DNA of 64,000 nucleotides from Siphonodentalium dalli (GCA_032622095.1 CP136061.1:47003797-47067796); one strand, 5' to 3'; counted from the first letter of the stretch, positions 1-11,640 are shown. The notes: a model not told the origin generated them from the sequence alone. Translations and numbers: made by a program.

Positions 1-586
1 TTATCAGTAAAGTCAACAGTGGTAAGGGCTCAATATACCGAGCATGCATAAATAATGCACGCTGTTATGTACACATTATCATGAGGTTCAGTCCCAATTC
101 TATGAATATCTAATCTGGCTACGCCTGTAGAGATCATATTCGACCCTTTCAAAACCTGGGAACTTTTTGATGTTCCGACAGGGAACTTTATAACATTGAA
201 CAAACAACACAGGGAATATAATTCTTTGTTACTATATATACCAATAGCATGATTTTCGAGAACTCTCTAAAAGCGGTAATAATACCTTCACCTACTGTGA
301 ATACATTATTAAGGAACAGGTAATTGCTAAGAAGAAATATATTACCTGCCCTGTTTTTTTAGTGTTATAAACTTCTGTCAGAATATCAAAACATTCCCAG
401 GTATTAAACTGGCAGAGTATGATCTCATGGGTGTAGTCAGAGTAATCACACCCACCCTTTCTTCAAATTCAGAATTCTCCCACATCCCTTGGACACAAAT
501 AATTACCTAACAGGCCATTACAACAGCAGGTTTAATTCAATCACCACCACACTGAGTAAGTCAATAAGGGTTAAGCCTGCAGTCCA
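1..586. other. Stretch without visible gene
   Basis: I see no convincing exon, RNA gene or named repeat here. Further exons of the gene whose first coding exon lies at 1306-1510 (minus strand) could fall in this stretch, but no candidate had a clear acceptor, an open frame and a donor together. Confidence 0.4.
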
Positions 587-826
587 TATGCCCTATCACT
601 AACTCGCTGCCATTTTGGATCCACCAGGTCCGGTTCTGTGGTTTCATAGATTCATCCAGCCCCGGTTCCGTGATTTCAGTGCTGCAGGTCAAAGTTTTGG
701 TGTAGCATTTCCATATATGGAGCTTTTTAATTATTCATGACTTCCATATATGGAAAGTTAAGTAAAACCACGGAACCGGTCCTGGTGGATCCAAAATGGC
801 CGCGAGTTAGTGATAAGAGCATATTG
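587..826. mobile_element. Miniature inverted-repeat element, about 240 bp
   Basis: The two ends are inverted copies over about 50 bp: the left arm runs through TATCACTAACTCGC, CCATTTTGGATCCACCAGG and CCGGTTC, and the right arm carries the reverse complement ending in GTTAGTGATA. An inner palindrome built on CCATATATGG lies at about 709-762. There is no coding capacity, so this fits a non-autonomous DNA transposon. I could not settle a target-site duplication, because the inverted match runs on into the flanks. Confidence 0.6.
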
Positions 827-1130
827 AGCAGACTAGTGCCTAATTTTTTTTGGACTAAATCGGAACACTTTGTATCAGCTGTCATAGCTGGAAATGTATG
901 TCCTTAATGAGGGAGGAATTATCACGTTTGTAGGATCGTCCCTGTGATCTAGTAGCAGCTACATGTTGAGACTCATAACACAGTTATTGGACAAAGTCCA
1001 CACACAGAAAAAACAGGCTTTAAATCAAATTTCTAAATTGTATCACTATAAGAGAGGAATGATACCAGTTAGAAATTCGATTAAAACCCGTTTGTTTTTT
1101 TGGGGACTTTATGTCCAGTAACTGTGCTTA
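827..1130. other. Stretch without visible gene
   Basis: AT-rich sequence with no exon or repeat that I can support. It separates the miniature element on the left from the decayed copy of the exon end that starts at 1131. Confidence 0.4.
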
Positions 1131-1212
1131 TAATAATTGTTTCTCACCTTTTCCAGGAAACGGAATCGGAGCCGTTAACTATAGCAGCCGCGACACATCG
1201 TCAGAAAACTAA
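1131..1212 (-). pseudogene. Decayed partial copy of the exon end at 1306-1390
   Basis: This segment repeats, with many substitutions, the last part of the exon at 1306-1510 and its splice donor. Shared landmarks on the plus strand are gtttctcacctttt, a ccgntaacta block, and cgacacrtcgtcaga. On the minus strand it still ends in AAAAG followed by GTGAGAAAC, but the frame matching the intact exon meets a TAG stop. It looks like a short tandem duplication of an exon-intron junction that has decayed, lying inside the intron of its parent. Confidence 0.5.
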
Positions 1213-1305
1213 TGGAAGCAGGTGAAAATAAATTTAACAAAGCTGCCCCCTCCCCCACGCGTTCTAGAAACATCCCTATGACTTTTAATAATTATAGTTT
1301 CTCAC

Positions 1306-1510
1306 CTTTTCGGGGGGATGGTGACGGGCCGCTAACTAGTGGTGGCGACACGTCGTCAGATAACTTAGCGTCGCCGTCCTTTCCAGACTCCCGGGGGGTC
1401 GCCGATTTCGGTTTAGAATCATCCTGTGTGTCTGTATCCGGCTTCGGGCTGTCGGGTTTTGTAGATTCCTTATCTCCGGTGGTCACGCCACCTTCTTCCG
1501 TATCAGACAT
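1306..1510 (-). CDS. Putative first coding exon of an unrecognised gene
   Basis: An ATG at 1510-1508 opens 68 codons plus one base before a consensus donor, AAAAG followed by GTGAGA (donor GT at 1305-1304). The peptide begins MSDTEEGGVTTGDK and is rich in Ser, Pro, Asp and Lys (it ends near SPSPRK), so it is a charged, disordered N-terminus with no domain. Composition is GC- and CpG-rich against AT-rich surroundings, and the upstream side stays CpG-rich, as expected for a first exon beside a promoter. The remaining exons would lie to the left, mostly outside the window. The gene cannot be named. It is on the same strand as UFL1, about 17 kb beyond its stop codon. Confidence 0.55.
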
Positions 1511-1640
1511 ACTGTTTTAAAGTTCGTTTAGCTGGCGGAAAAAGCCACGAACTAAACGCGGGAAAATACGTCCGAGTGTCGGCGCTATCAGACGCACGCA
1601 CGTAAAGGGTTAACAGAAATATAGTCCCGATTCACGCGCT
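1511..1640 (-). promoter_or_regulatory. CpG-rich 5' flank of the minus-strand exon at 1306-1510
   Basis: This stretch holds many CG dinucleotides in a window where they are otherwise sparse (for example cgcggg, gtccgagtgtcggcgc, cgcacgcacg). Lying directly upstream of a candidate initiator ATG, it is the likeliest 5' UTR and core-promoter region of that gene. No TATA box or specific factor site is assigned. Confidence 0.35.
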
Positions 1641-2591
1641 GGTGAATAATATAATTCCAAGATCGTCGACTATCCCGACCTCATGACGGCACTAAAATGA
1701 ACAAAGTTTCCAGACTGCCGCTAACTACGTTTATTGAACTCACGGTCGGAGATCGATCGAGAAACTAATGCCAATGCGCGTGACTTAATCACTAGGGTAA
1801 ACGTTACTACGGATACACCAAACTACTTTCGTGTTGTCGAGGACTCGGATTTCCCAAATCCTGGGCTGTGTTCCAGTAATCGGATTTGCCACACAGGTGA
1901 TCGGATTAGCCCCCATTGAAGCGAAGTGTATCGACCATAAGGCGATCTGACCCACTCGAGGGATTAAGTTGCCGTTTATTTTCAATAAACAATGACATTG
2001 ATGACAATAGGATAGACAAAGAGGCCATAAGTCCTGCTTGCTCGACACGCAAAGGTTCTGCGAGTCATGCATGTAACTAATGTTTTATGGGTTTTCTTAT
2101 TCTGTCCAGGGACGTGACTAGAATCTCTGTTGAAAGTGTGGGGGGTGTATTTCACCCCCCCCCCCCCCCAATTGAACAGAATTCCCAACTAGGCCCTATA
2201 TGAATCCTCATGCACGTGCCCCATCTATAGATGCTGTTCACCGTACTGTGACGCGTGCTCTGCCCAGAATTATCGACGTTGATATCAATATTTTTCGTAT
2301 CTTCGGCCAAGTTTTTTTTTACTGAAATTGCCATTCAAAAAATCAAATTGGGACTCATCAATTAAGGTCACTCTAGCCACACTGCTGCCCGTTGCGTTTG
2401 GTGGAATACTGTAATTTAAAATCATCTCGCTCTATCCAGATTCAGGGTCATCTGTATGAGGATATAATCATGATAATTGCATGGAGAAAGTACACTGCGA
2501 ACATATATATGTTGAAAGTCGAAAAACAAAATTAGCACCGGCTGTCCAGGAGGGGGTTCGGCATAAAAGGCCTTCAGTGCGCTGTAAGACG
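1641..2591. other. Stretch without visible gene
   Basis: Unassigned sequence with a poly-C run near 2154-2169. No exon with both splice signals was found. Short open frames here show no protein-like features. Confidence 0.4.
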
Positions 2592-2595
2592 TTAA

Positions 2596-2955
2596 AGATT
2601 CATAATCCGTTTATCAAAACTCAGTTATTAGATATCTATTTGTTAAATATATTATTTTTCACCATCGAGACTTATCAGTGGCCCAGTAAAAAGTCGACGA
2701 GCCGACGGTCTCGGACCAAATTGCGGATGAAGATGGATAACTCTAAAATCAAGAGGCTTTGTGTTGATAATAAAGCCAAATTTCGTCGAACATGTTGATA
2801 AATGCCACGTTTCGGGCAATTTTATACTATAGTTGACAGCGTTAGCATTATTGTTGGGCAATTAATCGATTCTGACAACTGAAGCGGCATTTCTGAACAT
2901 GTTGGTGTTATTGGACTATGACTATATGGGGACCATCGAATCGGATTGAGTACCT
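2596..2955. mobile_element. TTAA-flanked miniature element (family B)
   Basis: The element lies between TTAA at 2592-2595 and TTAA at 2956-2959. The right end reads AATCGGATTGAGTACCTT; the left end is a diverged inverted copy. The inside matches the copies at 6580-7002, 32251-41337 (split) and 50301-50715, sharing gatggataactctaaaatc and gggcaattttatact. Non-coding. A TTAA target duplication is typical of piggyBac-type and some other superfamilies; the superfamily is not proven here. Confidence 0.7.
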
Positions 2956-3085
2956 TTAAAATCCTGCCGGATTCGCCAAATTAGAACATGCACATAACAC
3001 CGTACAGCGCAATTCACCATGCAGCGACGGCGCCGCTAAATTAGATGCGTGTTTTTTTTGTTTGCACGTCACGGGAGTACGGTTC

Positions 3086-3360
3086 CAAGTATTACGCCGA
3101 TGATCGGCGTACTTAACGCCGAACATCGGCGTACTTACGCTGACGTACCATCTGCGTATAGTTACGCCGATCATGGGCGTACTTACACCGACCATTGGAA
3201 ACTTGCCCTCCTTGCCTTTAGTCACCTTGTATGTGACTATCGGCGTAGTTACGCCTACCATTGACGTATAGTTACCCCGATCATCGGCGTATATACGCCG
3301 ACCTTTGGTATAGTTACGCCGACCATCGGCGAAGTTACGCCGATGGTCACATATATTTTG
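3086..3360. repeat. Irregular array of short palindromes (CGCCGATnATCGGCG)
   Basis: A roughly 18-20 bp palindromic word, built on ACGCCGATCATCGGCGTA, occurs again and again with 1-3 substitutions and variable spacing (for example near 3092, 3117, 3166, 3276, 3313 and 3335). Isolated copies recur near 3692-3750 after an unrelated stretch. No gene is present. Confidence 0.55.
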
Positions 3361-4249
3361 AGGTAGGGCGGGTGTGTGGTAAATGATTATATATTATTCC
3401 CATAACCCTTATTGTAAAAGGTGGGGCAGGTCTCGGCTCACAAATCTATGAAAATTCACGTTTTCAATACCCCCCCCCCCCCCCGATAAGAATTTAACAG
3501 TCCCAAAACACCTGTTTAGATTGTATTCTTTGTATATTATCATATTGAAAAAATAGTTGACGAAGGGAAACACCATTCTCAGAAACTAAAGACCAGAAAT
3601 GCACATTTTACGTAGGTCAGGTGTGTGTTAAGGCAGATGGAACTTGATCTCCTTGCCTTTATTCACCCTGTATGTGACCACGCCAATGATTTTACGCCGA
3701 TGGTTAGCATACCAACACCGATGATCGGAGTTAGTATTCCGATTATCTAGTACGCCGATCTCGTGAAATGTTTTTTTTTATAGGTGGCGGCTCCATGCTT
3801 CAGTACGGGAGAGTCCCCAGACTCGAGTACTTTGTGATTTCCATTAAGTTGACATTTTGCATGATGAAGTTACACATAACTCCAAAATCTCATTGGAAAC
3901 TGACAAATGGAGTTGTATCCTGCCCGTCAATGCGTAAGTTTCATTTCTAATACATGGGACATAACGTTATAGTGTTTTACTTTGTCTTGTCACTCAGGAT
4001 ATGCAATTGTTCAGAACAATATCCGTTCTCTGAGGTGACAGATATGTGCATCTCAAATTATACATAACTGATCCATAAGCATGTGAGAATGTATAATCTC
4101 AAAAGTGCTACAATTACTGGCATATCTCATGTAATGGTCCACCTGAACTTGACACTAGGCTATTCTATGCTGTATTTGTAGCTGATATGGGGTCTGCCTG
4201 CACATGAATTCATCAGTAGCCTTGATGCTTTGTATTAAGTAATTTAGCT
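3361..4249. other. Stretch without visible gene
   Basis: Contains a poly-C tract near 3471-3484 and a few more copies of the CGCCGAT word near 3692-3750. I see no supported exon. Confidence 0.4.
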
Positions 4250-4435
4250 TAAGCGCAAAAAGAATATTCCTTATTGCACTTAAGCATAATTGAATTTTCC
4301 TTATTGCACTTAAGCACAATTAGATAATCCATTATTGCACTTAAGCACAATTAGATCTTCCTTTATTGTGCTTACGCGCAATTAGGGATTCATTATTGCA
4401 CTTAAGCGCAATTAAATTTTCCTTACTACGCTTAA
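4250..4435. repeat. Minisatellite, about 30-bp unit (CTTAAGCGCAATTA)
   Basis: About six copies of a 30-31 bp unit with the core TTATTGCACTTAAGCGCAATTA follow each other. The same array resumes at 4876-4925 on the far side of a 440-bp element (4436-4875), so it was split by that insertion. Confidence 0.7.
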
Positions 4436-4875
4436 AGCCCCACTTAATTTTCGAACCCCCAGATCACATTATGTAAAATATATGCCATATTATATACCAT
4501 TTGAAAGATGAAGCTCCAAAACATTTTATTATCAACTTATCCGGTGTAATAAACTGTGAACATGTTGTTTTTGTTGAGGTACCAACGTGTTTTCTGTACT
4601 TAAGTTTCATCTGGATTGTACTGCAGTCTATTATTTTCAATGGAAGGGGAATAACTATATCTTAGTTTGAATTCTGTTGCATTCTGGGAGCGAGACAGGG
4701 GAATGTTTCTATGATTCAGCTATTTTCTATAACTCTATGGGCACCTTCTGTGACACAGATGTTCCAATTGGTGATTATAGTATTTTAATCATATTTTATG
4801 TCATAGATTGTTATTAAAACCGTATATCAAGGCACTATTAAAAAAAAAAATCGGTGACTCGAAAATTAACTGGGC
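4436..4875. mobile_element. TTAA-flanked miniature element (family D, copy 1)
   Basis: TTAA at 4432-4435 and 4876-4879 flank an element whose ends are inverted copies around GCCCMCTTAATTTTCGA. It interrupts a 30-bp minisatellite, which makes its boundaries clear. A second copy in the opposite orientation lies at 12586-13056, sharing cccagatcacattatg and caatggaaggggaataact. Non-coding. Confidence 0.7.
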
Positions 4876-5029
4876 TTAAGCTTAATTACATCCTTTTTGC
4901 GCTTAAGCGCAATTAATATCTCCCTCATGAGATCACCCTTAAATTTATGGAATAATCCTCAGCCAACATGTGGACAGTCACCAGGTCACCAATAAACTCC
5001 AACCACTGCACTATGGACTACACAATTTG

Positions 5030-5640
5030 AATTACAGGGAGTTTATGTAATGTGGCTAATACGGTTATGCTCTGTATGATGTTCTAAAGGATTTAGTCAT
5101 GCAAAGAGTAAAATCCAAGATGGCTGCCGGCAGCCATTTATTTTCATCGAAAAATCATTCAAATTTTATAGCTCCCATCTAGAGGTGATCCTAAACAAGC
5201 CTGTAAAGTTTCAAAGCAATTCTCCAATAAATGTGGTCTGCATGGTGTGCTGATGGATTCACATTTGAAATCAAAGATGGCTGTCGGTGGCCATGTTTTT
5301 CATTGAAAATCGTTCAAATTTGATAACTCCCATCTAAAAGTGATCTCATATCATATACTGAATATCATTGAAATCGGTAAAAGTTATCGCACTAATGATA
5401 AAAATTGCTAAAAATAGACAAACTAAGTCCCATAACTATTATATAAAAGATTGGACAAACCTGGTTTTCGAAATTGTTCCAAGATATTGTTGCCACAGAC
5501 CCATTTACCAAATATGAATGAAATCGGTTGACGTTTGTTTGAGTTATTGCACTAACGGTCTCGTGCCCGTCTGGACGGCCACCCGCCTACCAACCTCACC
5601 AAAATCAGATCAAACCCATATTAGATGTGCACAGCGTAGC
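5030..5640. repeat. Tandem-core dispersed repeat, degenerate
   Basis: Two diverged copies of a core of about 165 bp are visible, each with 'aaatcmaagatggctg' and 'gctcccatctag' type words. A 'gttatcgcactaa' word and a ggtctcgtgcccgtctggacgg tail follow. The core is related to the 165-bp satellite at 33455-34204 and 39694-41190. This is the architecture of the bivalve-type tandem-core elements described for 33337-41287. Confidence 0.5.
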
Positions 5641-5999
5641 TTGTTTAATTGAAATTAAGTAAATTAATAGCATGCCCGAGGCTGGGATTGTCTTTTGTGG
5701 TGATGAATGCGTCCTTGATATTCCTCCCTCTGGGAAGCTTTAATATCTTATCAAAGTTCTTTGTGTATTGATTTTAATCCAATCCTAGGTCTTCCCCAAT
5801 TCATATATCTGGCGAGTTATACCGTTACTTGCATCAGGGACGACAGAGGCAGGGCTACAGGGGGCATGTGCTCCCTTCACATTTTGATGGAACATGGTTA
5901 GAAATTTTTAACAGCGCCACCACTTACAGCAAAATTTGTGATAGAACTTGGCACATTCCTTGGTGTTTTATCATTAAAGACGTCACGATCTATCTCTTC
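5641..5999. other. Stretch without visible gene
   Basis: No exon or repeat that I can support. It lies between a degenerate tandem-core repeat and the 57-bp minisatellite. Confidence 0.35.
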
Positions 6000-6290
6000 C
6001 CAGCAAGTTTGATAGATTCCGGGGTATAAAACAATAGATATGAATTGAGGACACCCAGAAAGTTTTATATAGATTCCGGTGTATAAAACAATAGATATGA
6101 ATTGAGGACACCCAGCAAGATTGATATAGATTCCAGGGTATAAAACAATAGATATGAATTGAGGACACCCAGCAAGATTTATATAGATTCCAGGGTATAA
6201 AACAATAGATATGAATTGAGGACACCCAGCAAGTTTTATATAGATTCCAGGGTAAAAAAAACAATAGATATGAATCGAGAAACCTGTCCA
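6000..6290. repeat. Minisatellite, 57-bp unit, about 4.5 copies
   Basis: Direct repeats of a 57-bp unit containing tatagattccagggtataaa and gaattgaggacaccc. Because 57 is a multiple of three, both strands stay open, but there is no sign of a gene. Single related pieces occur near 29655-29710 and 53930-53990, so the unit derives from a dispersed repeat. Confidence 0.75.
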
Positions 6291-6579
6291 GAAAAGCTTC
6301 CATCAATTAATACAAAGTTTATTTAGAATTTCGTATGACATTAGTGGGGCAGTTTATTGGGATATTTTTAGAACAGAAATTCACCCGAAAATATTCGGAG
6401 CACTCTATCTTGTTAGCAACCTCAATCAAGGAAAATTGCAGAGCAGCTAAAAGATTTACCATGAATTACAACGAGAGGCCGATCACGATCGGCAGATGTT
6501 TATCCCATACCTTGGCGATAACGATTAGCTATTTTCATAAATCCTTACACCAACCTTTTCAACAATTCACATCTTACTA

Positions 6580-7002
6580 TTAAAGCTACTCGATCCGATT
6601 AAGCACCCCTCAGTTATGTTTTATTTGGCTTCGGGGGTAAAAAATATTTTATTCAAATCGAGGAACCCATTCCTCAAAGCTCAGAATAAGCAGATATCAA
6701 TTTTTTAAATCTATTATCTTTAACCACCTGGAATATTTAGTGGCCGTATGAAAGTTGATGAAGATGGATAACTCTAAAATCAAGTGTTTTTTTTGTGTGA
6801 GATATATGACAAAGTAGCAAAATTTCATTGTTCAAAATGTTGATAAATAACAGATTTTGGGCAATTTTATACTAGTGGACTGTGGTTAGCATTATTTTTG
6901 GGCAATTAATTGACTCTGATAACAGAAGCGGAATTTCAAAAAAAATGTTGTTGTTGGAATCTGATGATATGGGGACCATCAAATCGGATTGAGTACCTTT
7001 AA
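6580..7002. mobile_element. TTAA-flanked miniature element (family B), near-intact
   Basis: TTAA at 6580-6583 and 6999-7002 with inverted ends: the left continues AAGCTACTCGATCCGATT and the right ends AATCGGATTGAGTACCTT. At 423 bp it is the most complete copy in the window and is the reference used to reconstruct the split copy at 32251-41337. Non-coding. Confidence 0.75.
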
Positions 7003-7955
7003 GTTCACAAGTGGCATAAGACTTATTGGGCACCGTCCATATGAACATGGATATGGCATTTGATTCCAACCTATTAAGTCAGTTTAAAATAGATATATAG
7101 TCTTATAGAGCTCAGTCCATAGTCAGGCAGAAGAACCATACATAACAGTTAAAGATAAACTATTTTAAAAATTTCGTAAAATATGATTGATAATGATTGG
7201 ATATAACATACTTTAATGCATAATTATGAGATAACTAGAGGTCACCAGGGATATGAGATTGAAGATATTAGATTTATTACATTGGATAGCATACTGTATG
7301 TCTATGGAATTGGTGGGTTAATTTTGATAATATTTTAAAGCAATTAAACCAAATGACCCTCTCTGTACAGGTTAGGGGTGTGTTATCATAAACTATGACT
7401 TGAAATATAATATAATCAATGACAAATATTTGAGTTATTAAATGAGATAGCAAGGGGTTGATCTTAATCACACTAATGAACTGATCAAAATAGTCTATAA
7501 ATGCATGTATATGGATTTAGAAGCCCACACAATAAGTCAGTCTCAAGAATACAAGCAACATAATTATTATCCTGCACCCCAAATGCAATAGAGGGAATTT
7601 CAAAATAAGACATTTCCTCTAATGTTTTTAGAAATCCTTACTGAACCTGGCTCAAAGTGAAAGATATAATTTAATATCTGCCTATCAGATATCATGTGAC
7701 TATGGAATGGGTTAATATTAATCCCAAAATCCATGCAAGACCAGAGAGCTATGTTGGAGTTGATAAATCCTGAGAAGTCACTGTCCACACACTATGGAAA
7801 TTCAATAAACAACAGATAGCTATTTCTCCTCACACTAATGTCTAAAAATAACTCTAATTATCAATAACTCAGATACTGCTTCTCTTACAGAGCTAAAGTT
7901 TTACTGCTGGTGCTGGTAATCAATTATTTGTTGACTGCTATGGTTATCTGTTCAA
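7003..7955. other. Stretch without visible gene
   Basis: AT-rich sequence; I see no exon, RNA gene or clear repeat. Confidence 0.4.
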
Positions 7956-7959
7956 TTCT

Positions 7960-8502
7960 TAGTTGAACAAGGGCCATAACTCTGGTATAAAATGTTGGAT
8001 CTAACCCATATTCAATCTCGATTTGTATTTTGAGTTGAGAAACTCGCATACCAAATTTGGTTCTTATCAGTTGAAAAATGGTTGATTTATCAAAATATGC
8101 AGAAATTCTATGTCAAAGGGCCATAACTCCATTGAAAAATATCGGATCAAACCCATATTCGAACTCGATCTGTATTTTGGTCCGAGAAACTTGCATACCA
8201 AATTTGATTCTGATCAGATAATTTTTTTTTGAGTTATGGTAGCATGCATGAATTCTAAGTCGAAAAAGGGCCATAACTCCGTGAAAAAAACTCGGATCGA
8301 ACCCATATTCGAACTCGATCTGTATTTGGTGCTGACAAATTCATATACAAAATTTGGTTCCGATCAGATATAAAATGTTCGAGTTATCGCACCATGCGTA
8401 AAGTGTCTACAGACAGACAGACAGACAGACAGACAGACGGACTAACGACGAGTGGTCAATCCGGACGTTGACACTGTTTACCATACTATAGTATGGGTAA
8501 AC
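7960..8502 (+). mobile_element. Tandem-core element with ACAG tract and terminal palindrome
   Basis: Three diverged core units beginning 'gggccataactc' (near 7971, 8109 and 8269) are followed by an (ACAG)n tract at about 8410-8438, a gacggactaacgacg segment, and a perfect 27-bp palindrome at 8476-8502 (GTTTACCATAC on the left arm, centre TATA). The order cores, microsatellite, 3' palindrome matches what I know of bivalve 'pearl'-like or Helitron-like non-autonomous elements. That family name is an inference. Confidence 0.55.
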
Positions 8503-8662
8503 ATAATAAAACGAAACCACTTTATTTTGCCTTTATTAACAAATAATATACCCCCATCTTCAGTTTTGTCTGTATTTTTATTTTATTCACAAAATAGTAA
8601 TTTGAAGTCGTGAAATTTATAAAAATGATGTTGTTGTAATTGTAGCCAGGAGGAGATAGATC

Positions 8663-11113
8663 ATCTTTAAGTGTACAATTTTACCATGATTCCTCCCATA
8701 TGGTCCATTATCAACGTACAAATCAATTTTACCAGGATTCCTCCCATATGGTCCATTATCAACGTACAAATCAATTTTACCAGGATTCCTCCCATATGGT
8801 CCTTTATCAACGTACAAATCAATTTTACCAGGATTCCTCCCATATGGTCCTTTATCAACGTACAAATCAATTTTACCAGGATTCCTCCCATATGGTCCAT
8901 TATCAAGGTACAAATCAATTTTAGCATGATTCCTCCCATATGGTCCTTTATCAACGCACAAATCAATTTTACCATGATTCATCCCATATGGTCCTTTATC
9001 AACATACAAATCAATTTTAGCATGATTCCTCCCATATGGTCCTTTACCAAGGGACAAATCAATTTTACCATGATTCCTCCCATATCGTCCTTTATCAAGG
9101 AACAACTCGATTTTACCATGATTTCTCCCATATGGTCCTTTACCAAGGGACAAATCAATTTTACCATGATTCCTCCCATATGGTCCTTTATCAATTTTAC
9201 CATGATTCCTCCCATATGGTCCATTATCAAGGTACAAATCAATTTTACCATGATTCCTCCCATATGGTCCTTTATCAACGTACAAATCAATTTTACCATG
9301 ATTCCTCCCATATGGTCCTTTACCAAGGGACAAATCAATTTTACCATGATTCCTCCCATATGGTCCTTTACCAAGGGACAAATCAATTTTACCATGATTC
9401 CTCCCATATGGTCCTTTATCAATGTACAAATCAATTTTACCATGATTCCTCCCATATGGTCCTTTACCAAGGTACAAATCAATTTTAGCATGATTCCTCC
9501 CATATGGTCCTTTATCAACGTACAAATCAATTTTACCAGGATTCCTCCCATATGGTCCTTTATCAATGTACAAATCAATTTTAGCATGATTCCTCCCATA
9601 TGGTCCATTATCAAGGTACAAATCAATTTTAGCATGATTCCTCCCATATGGTCCTTTATCAACGCACAAATCAATTTTACCATGATTCCTCCCATATGGT
9701 CCTTTACCAAGGGACAAATCAATTTTACCATGATTCCTCCCATATGGTCCTTTATCAATGTACAAATCAATTTTACCATGATTCCTCCCATATGGTCCAT
9801 TATCAAGGTACAAATCAATTTTACCATGATTCCTCCCATATGGTCCTTTACCAAGGGACAAATCAATTTTAGCATGATTCCTCCCATATGGTCCTTTATC
9901 AAGGTACAAATCAATTTTTAGCATGATTCCTCCCATATGGTCCTTTATCAACGTACAAATCAATTTTAGCATGATTCCTCCCACATGGTCCTTTATCAAC
10001 ATACAATTCAATTTTACCATGATTCCTCACATATGGTCCTTTATCAACGTACAAATCAATTTTACCATGATTCCTCCCATATGGTCCTTTACCAAGGTAC
10101 AAATCATTTTACCATGATTCCTCCCATATGGTCCTTTACCAAGGGACAAATCAATTTTACCATGATTCCTCCCATATGGTCCTTTACCAAGGGACAAATC
10201 AATTTTACCATGATTCCTCCCATATGGTCCTTTATCAACGTACAAATCAATTTTACCATGATTCCTCCCATATGGTCCTTTACCAAGGGACAAATCAATT
10301 TTACCATGATTCCTCCCATATGGTCCTTTATCAACGTACAAATCAATTTTACCATGATTCCTCCCATATGGTCCTTTACCAAGGGACAAATCAATTTTAC
10401 CATGATTCCTCCCATATGGTCCTTTATCAACGTACAAATCAATTTTACCACGATTCCTCCCATATGGTCCTTTACCAAGGGACAAATCAATTTTACCATG
10501 ATTCCTCCCATATGGTCCTTTACCAAGGGACAAATCAATTTTACCATGATTCCTCCCATATGGTCCTTTATCAACGTACAAATAAATTTTACCATGATTC
10601 CTCCCATATGGTCCTTTATCAACGTACAAATAAATTTTACCATGATTCCTCCCATATGGTCCTTTATCAACATACAATTCAATTTTACCATGATTCCTCC
10701 CATATGGTCCTTTATCAATGTACAAATCAATTTTACCATGATTCCTCCCATATGGTCCTTTATCAACATACAATTCAATTTTACCATGATTCCTCCCATA
10801 TGGTCCTTTATCAATGTACAAATCAATTTTACCATGATTCCTCCCATATGGTCCATTATCAAGGTACAAATCAATTTTACCATGATTCCTCCCATATGGT
10901 CCTTTATCAACGTACAAATCAATTTTATCATGATTCCTCCCATATGGTCCTTTATCAACGTACAAATCAATTTTACAATGATTCCTCCCATATGGTCCTT
11001 TATCAACATACAATTCAATTTTACAATGATTCCTCCCATATGGTCCTTTATCAACGTACAAATCAATTTTAGCATGATTCCTCCCACATGGTCCATTATC
11101 AAGGTACAAATAA
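8663..11113. repeat. Satellite array, 48-bp unit, about 51 copies
   Basis: The unit contains CCTCCCATATGGTCC and TACAAATCAATTTTACCATG. Period is 48 bp (16 codons), so several frames on both strands are open for hundreds of codons. Three things argue against a protein: equal openness on both strands, frame breaks at about 9916 (one extra T) and 10107 (short unit), and no flanking exon structure. Variant sites are linked: 'ACCAAGGGA' units alternate with 'ATCAACGTA' units between about 10120 and 10560, giving local 96-bp higher-order periods. One shortened unit lies near 9190. Confidence 0.9.
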
Positions 11114-11114
11114 A

Positions 11115-11380
11115 ATGTTATTAACAATTTCATGAACGGAGCTGCACTGGGGCAGCATTAAAGATCCTATGCCAGTGCATTCTCTTTATTTTGTGAGTTT
11201 CACCATAAGGAGCCTGATATATATAAGAGAATGCACTGGCTTACAAGGTCAAGGTAAATATTTTTAGGCAAATATATTCTCTTATATATCAAGGCTCCCA
11301 ATGGGAGACTCATATATATAAGAGAATGCACTGGCAAAAATTCTGGAAGCTCATGTCTTGAAATGATTAAAGGCCATGAA
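11115..11380. mobile_element. Palindromic miniature element (family E)
   Basis: Contains repeated and inverted 'gagaatgcactggc' and 'cttatatata' segments around ggctcccaatgggagactc. The same sequence recurs at 12375-12585, 49648-49892, 53745-53905 and 60282-60365. Non-coding. Confidence 0.6.
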
Positions 11381-11640
11381 TATCCATCTTTATGCAATTC
11401 CAGAACATAAAATGTTCTTGGGTTGACTCATTTTTGCATCTATTTGTGATCCCTCCCCATAGTTTCACAACTTTGTTACAAACACTCCCCTCCCCCCCCC
11501 ACTTTTTGGCAACCTTGCCTTCATTACATAATGTTGTGCCTGGAGATGGTCTGTTTTTGCTGCAGTCTGTGTCTTCTTTCTTTCGTACCACCTATTTTTC
11601 CAAGATTTGTACACATTTCACGCACGTCATTCTTATCCAG
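11381..11640. other. Stretch without visible gene
   Basis: Pyrimidine-rich on the plus strand with a C tract near 11484-11499. No supported exon. Confidence 0.35.

Noticed and set aside
5983-6306. 107-codon minus-strand frame with IHIYCFIPWNLY repeats
   Set aside because: A by-product of the 57-bp minisatellite.
8617-10020. 467-codon minus-strand open frame of KIDLYVDKGPYGRNHG-type repeats, and similar long frames on both strands to 11133
   Set aside because: The 48-bp unit lacks stops in several frames on both strands, frames shift at unit errors, and there is no promoter, splice or conservation evidence. Treated as satellite DNA.
8663-11113. CRISPR-like array
   Set aside because: Units are directly adjacent without unique spacers, and the genome is clearly eukaryotic.
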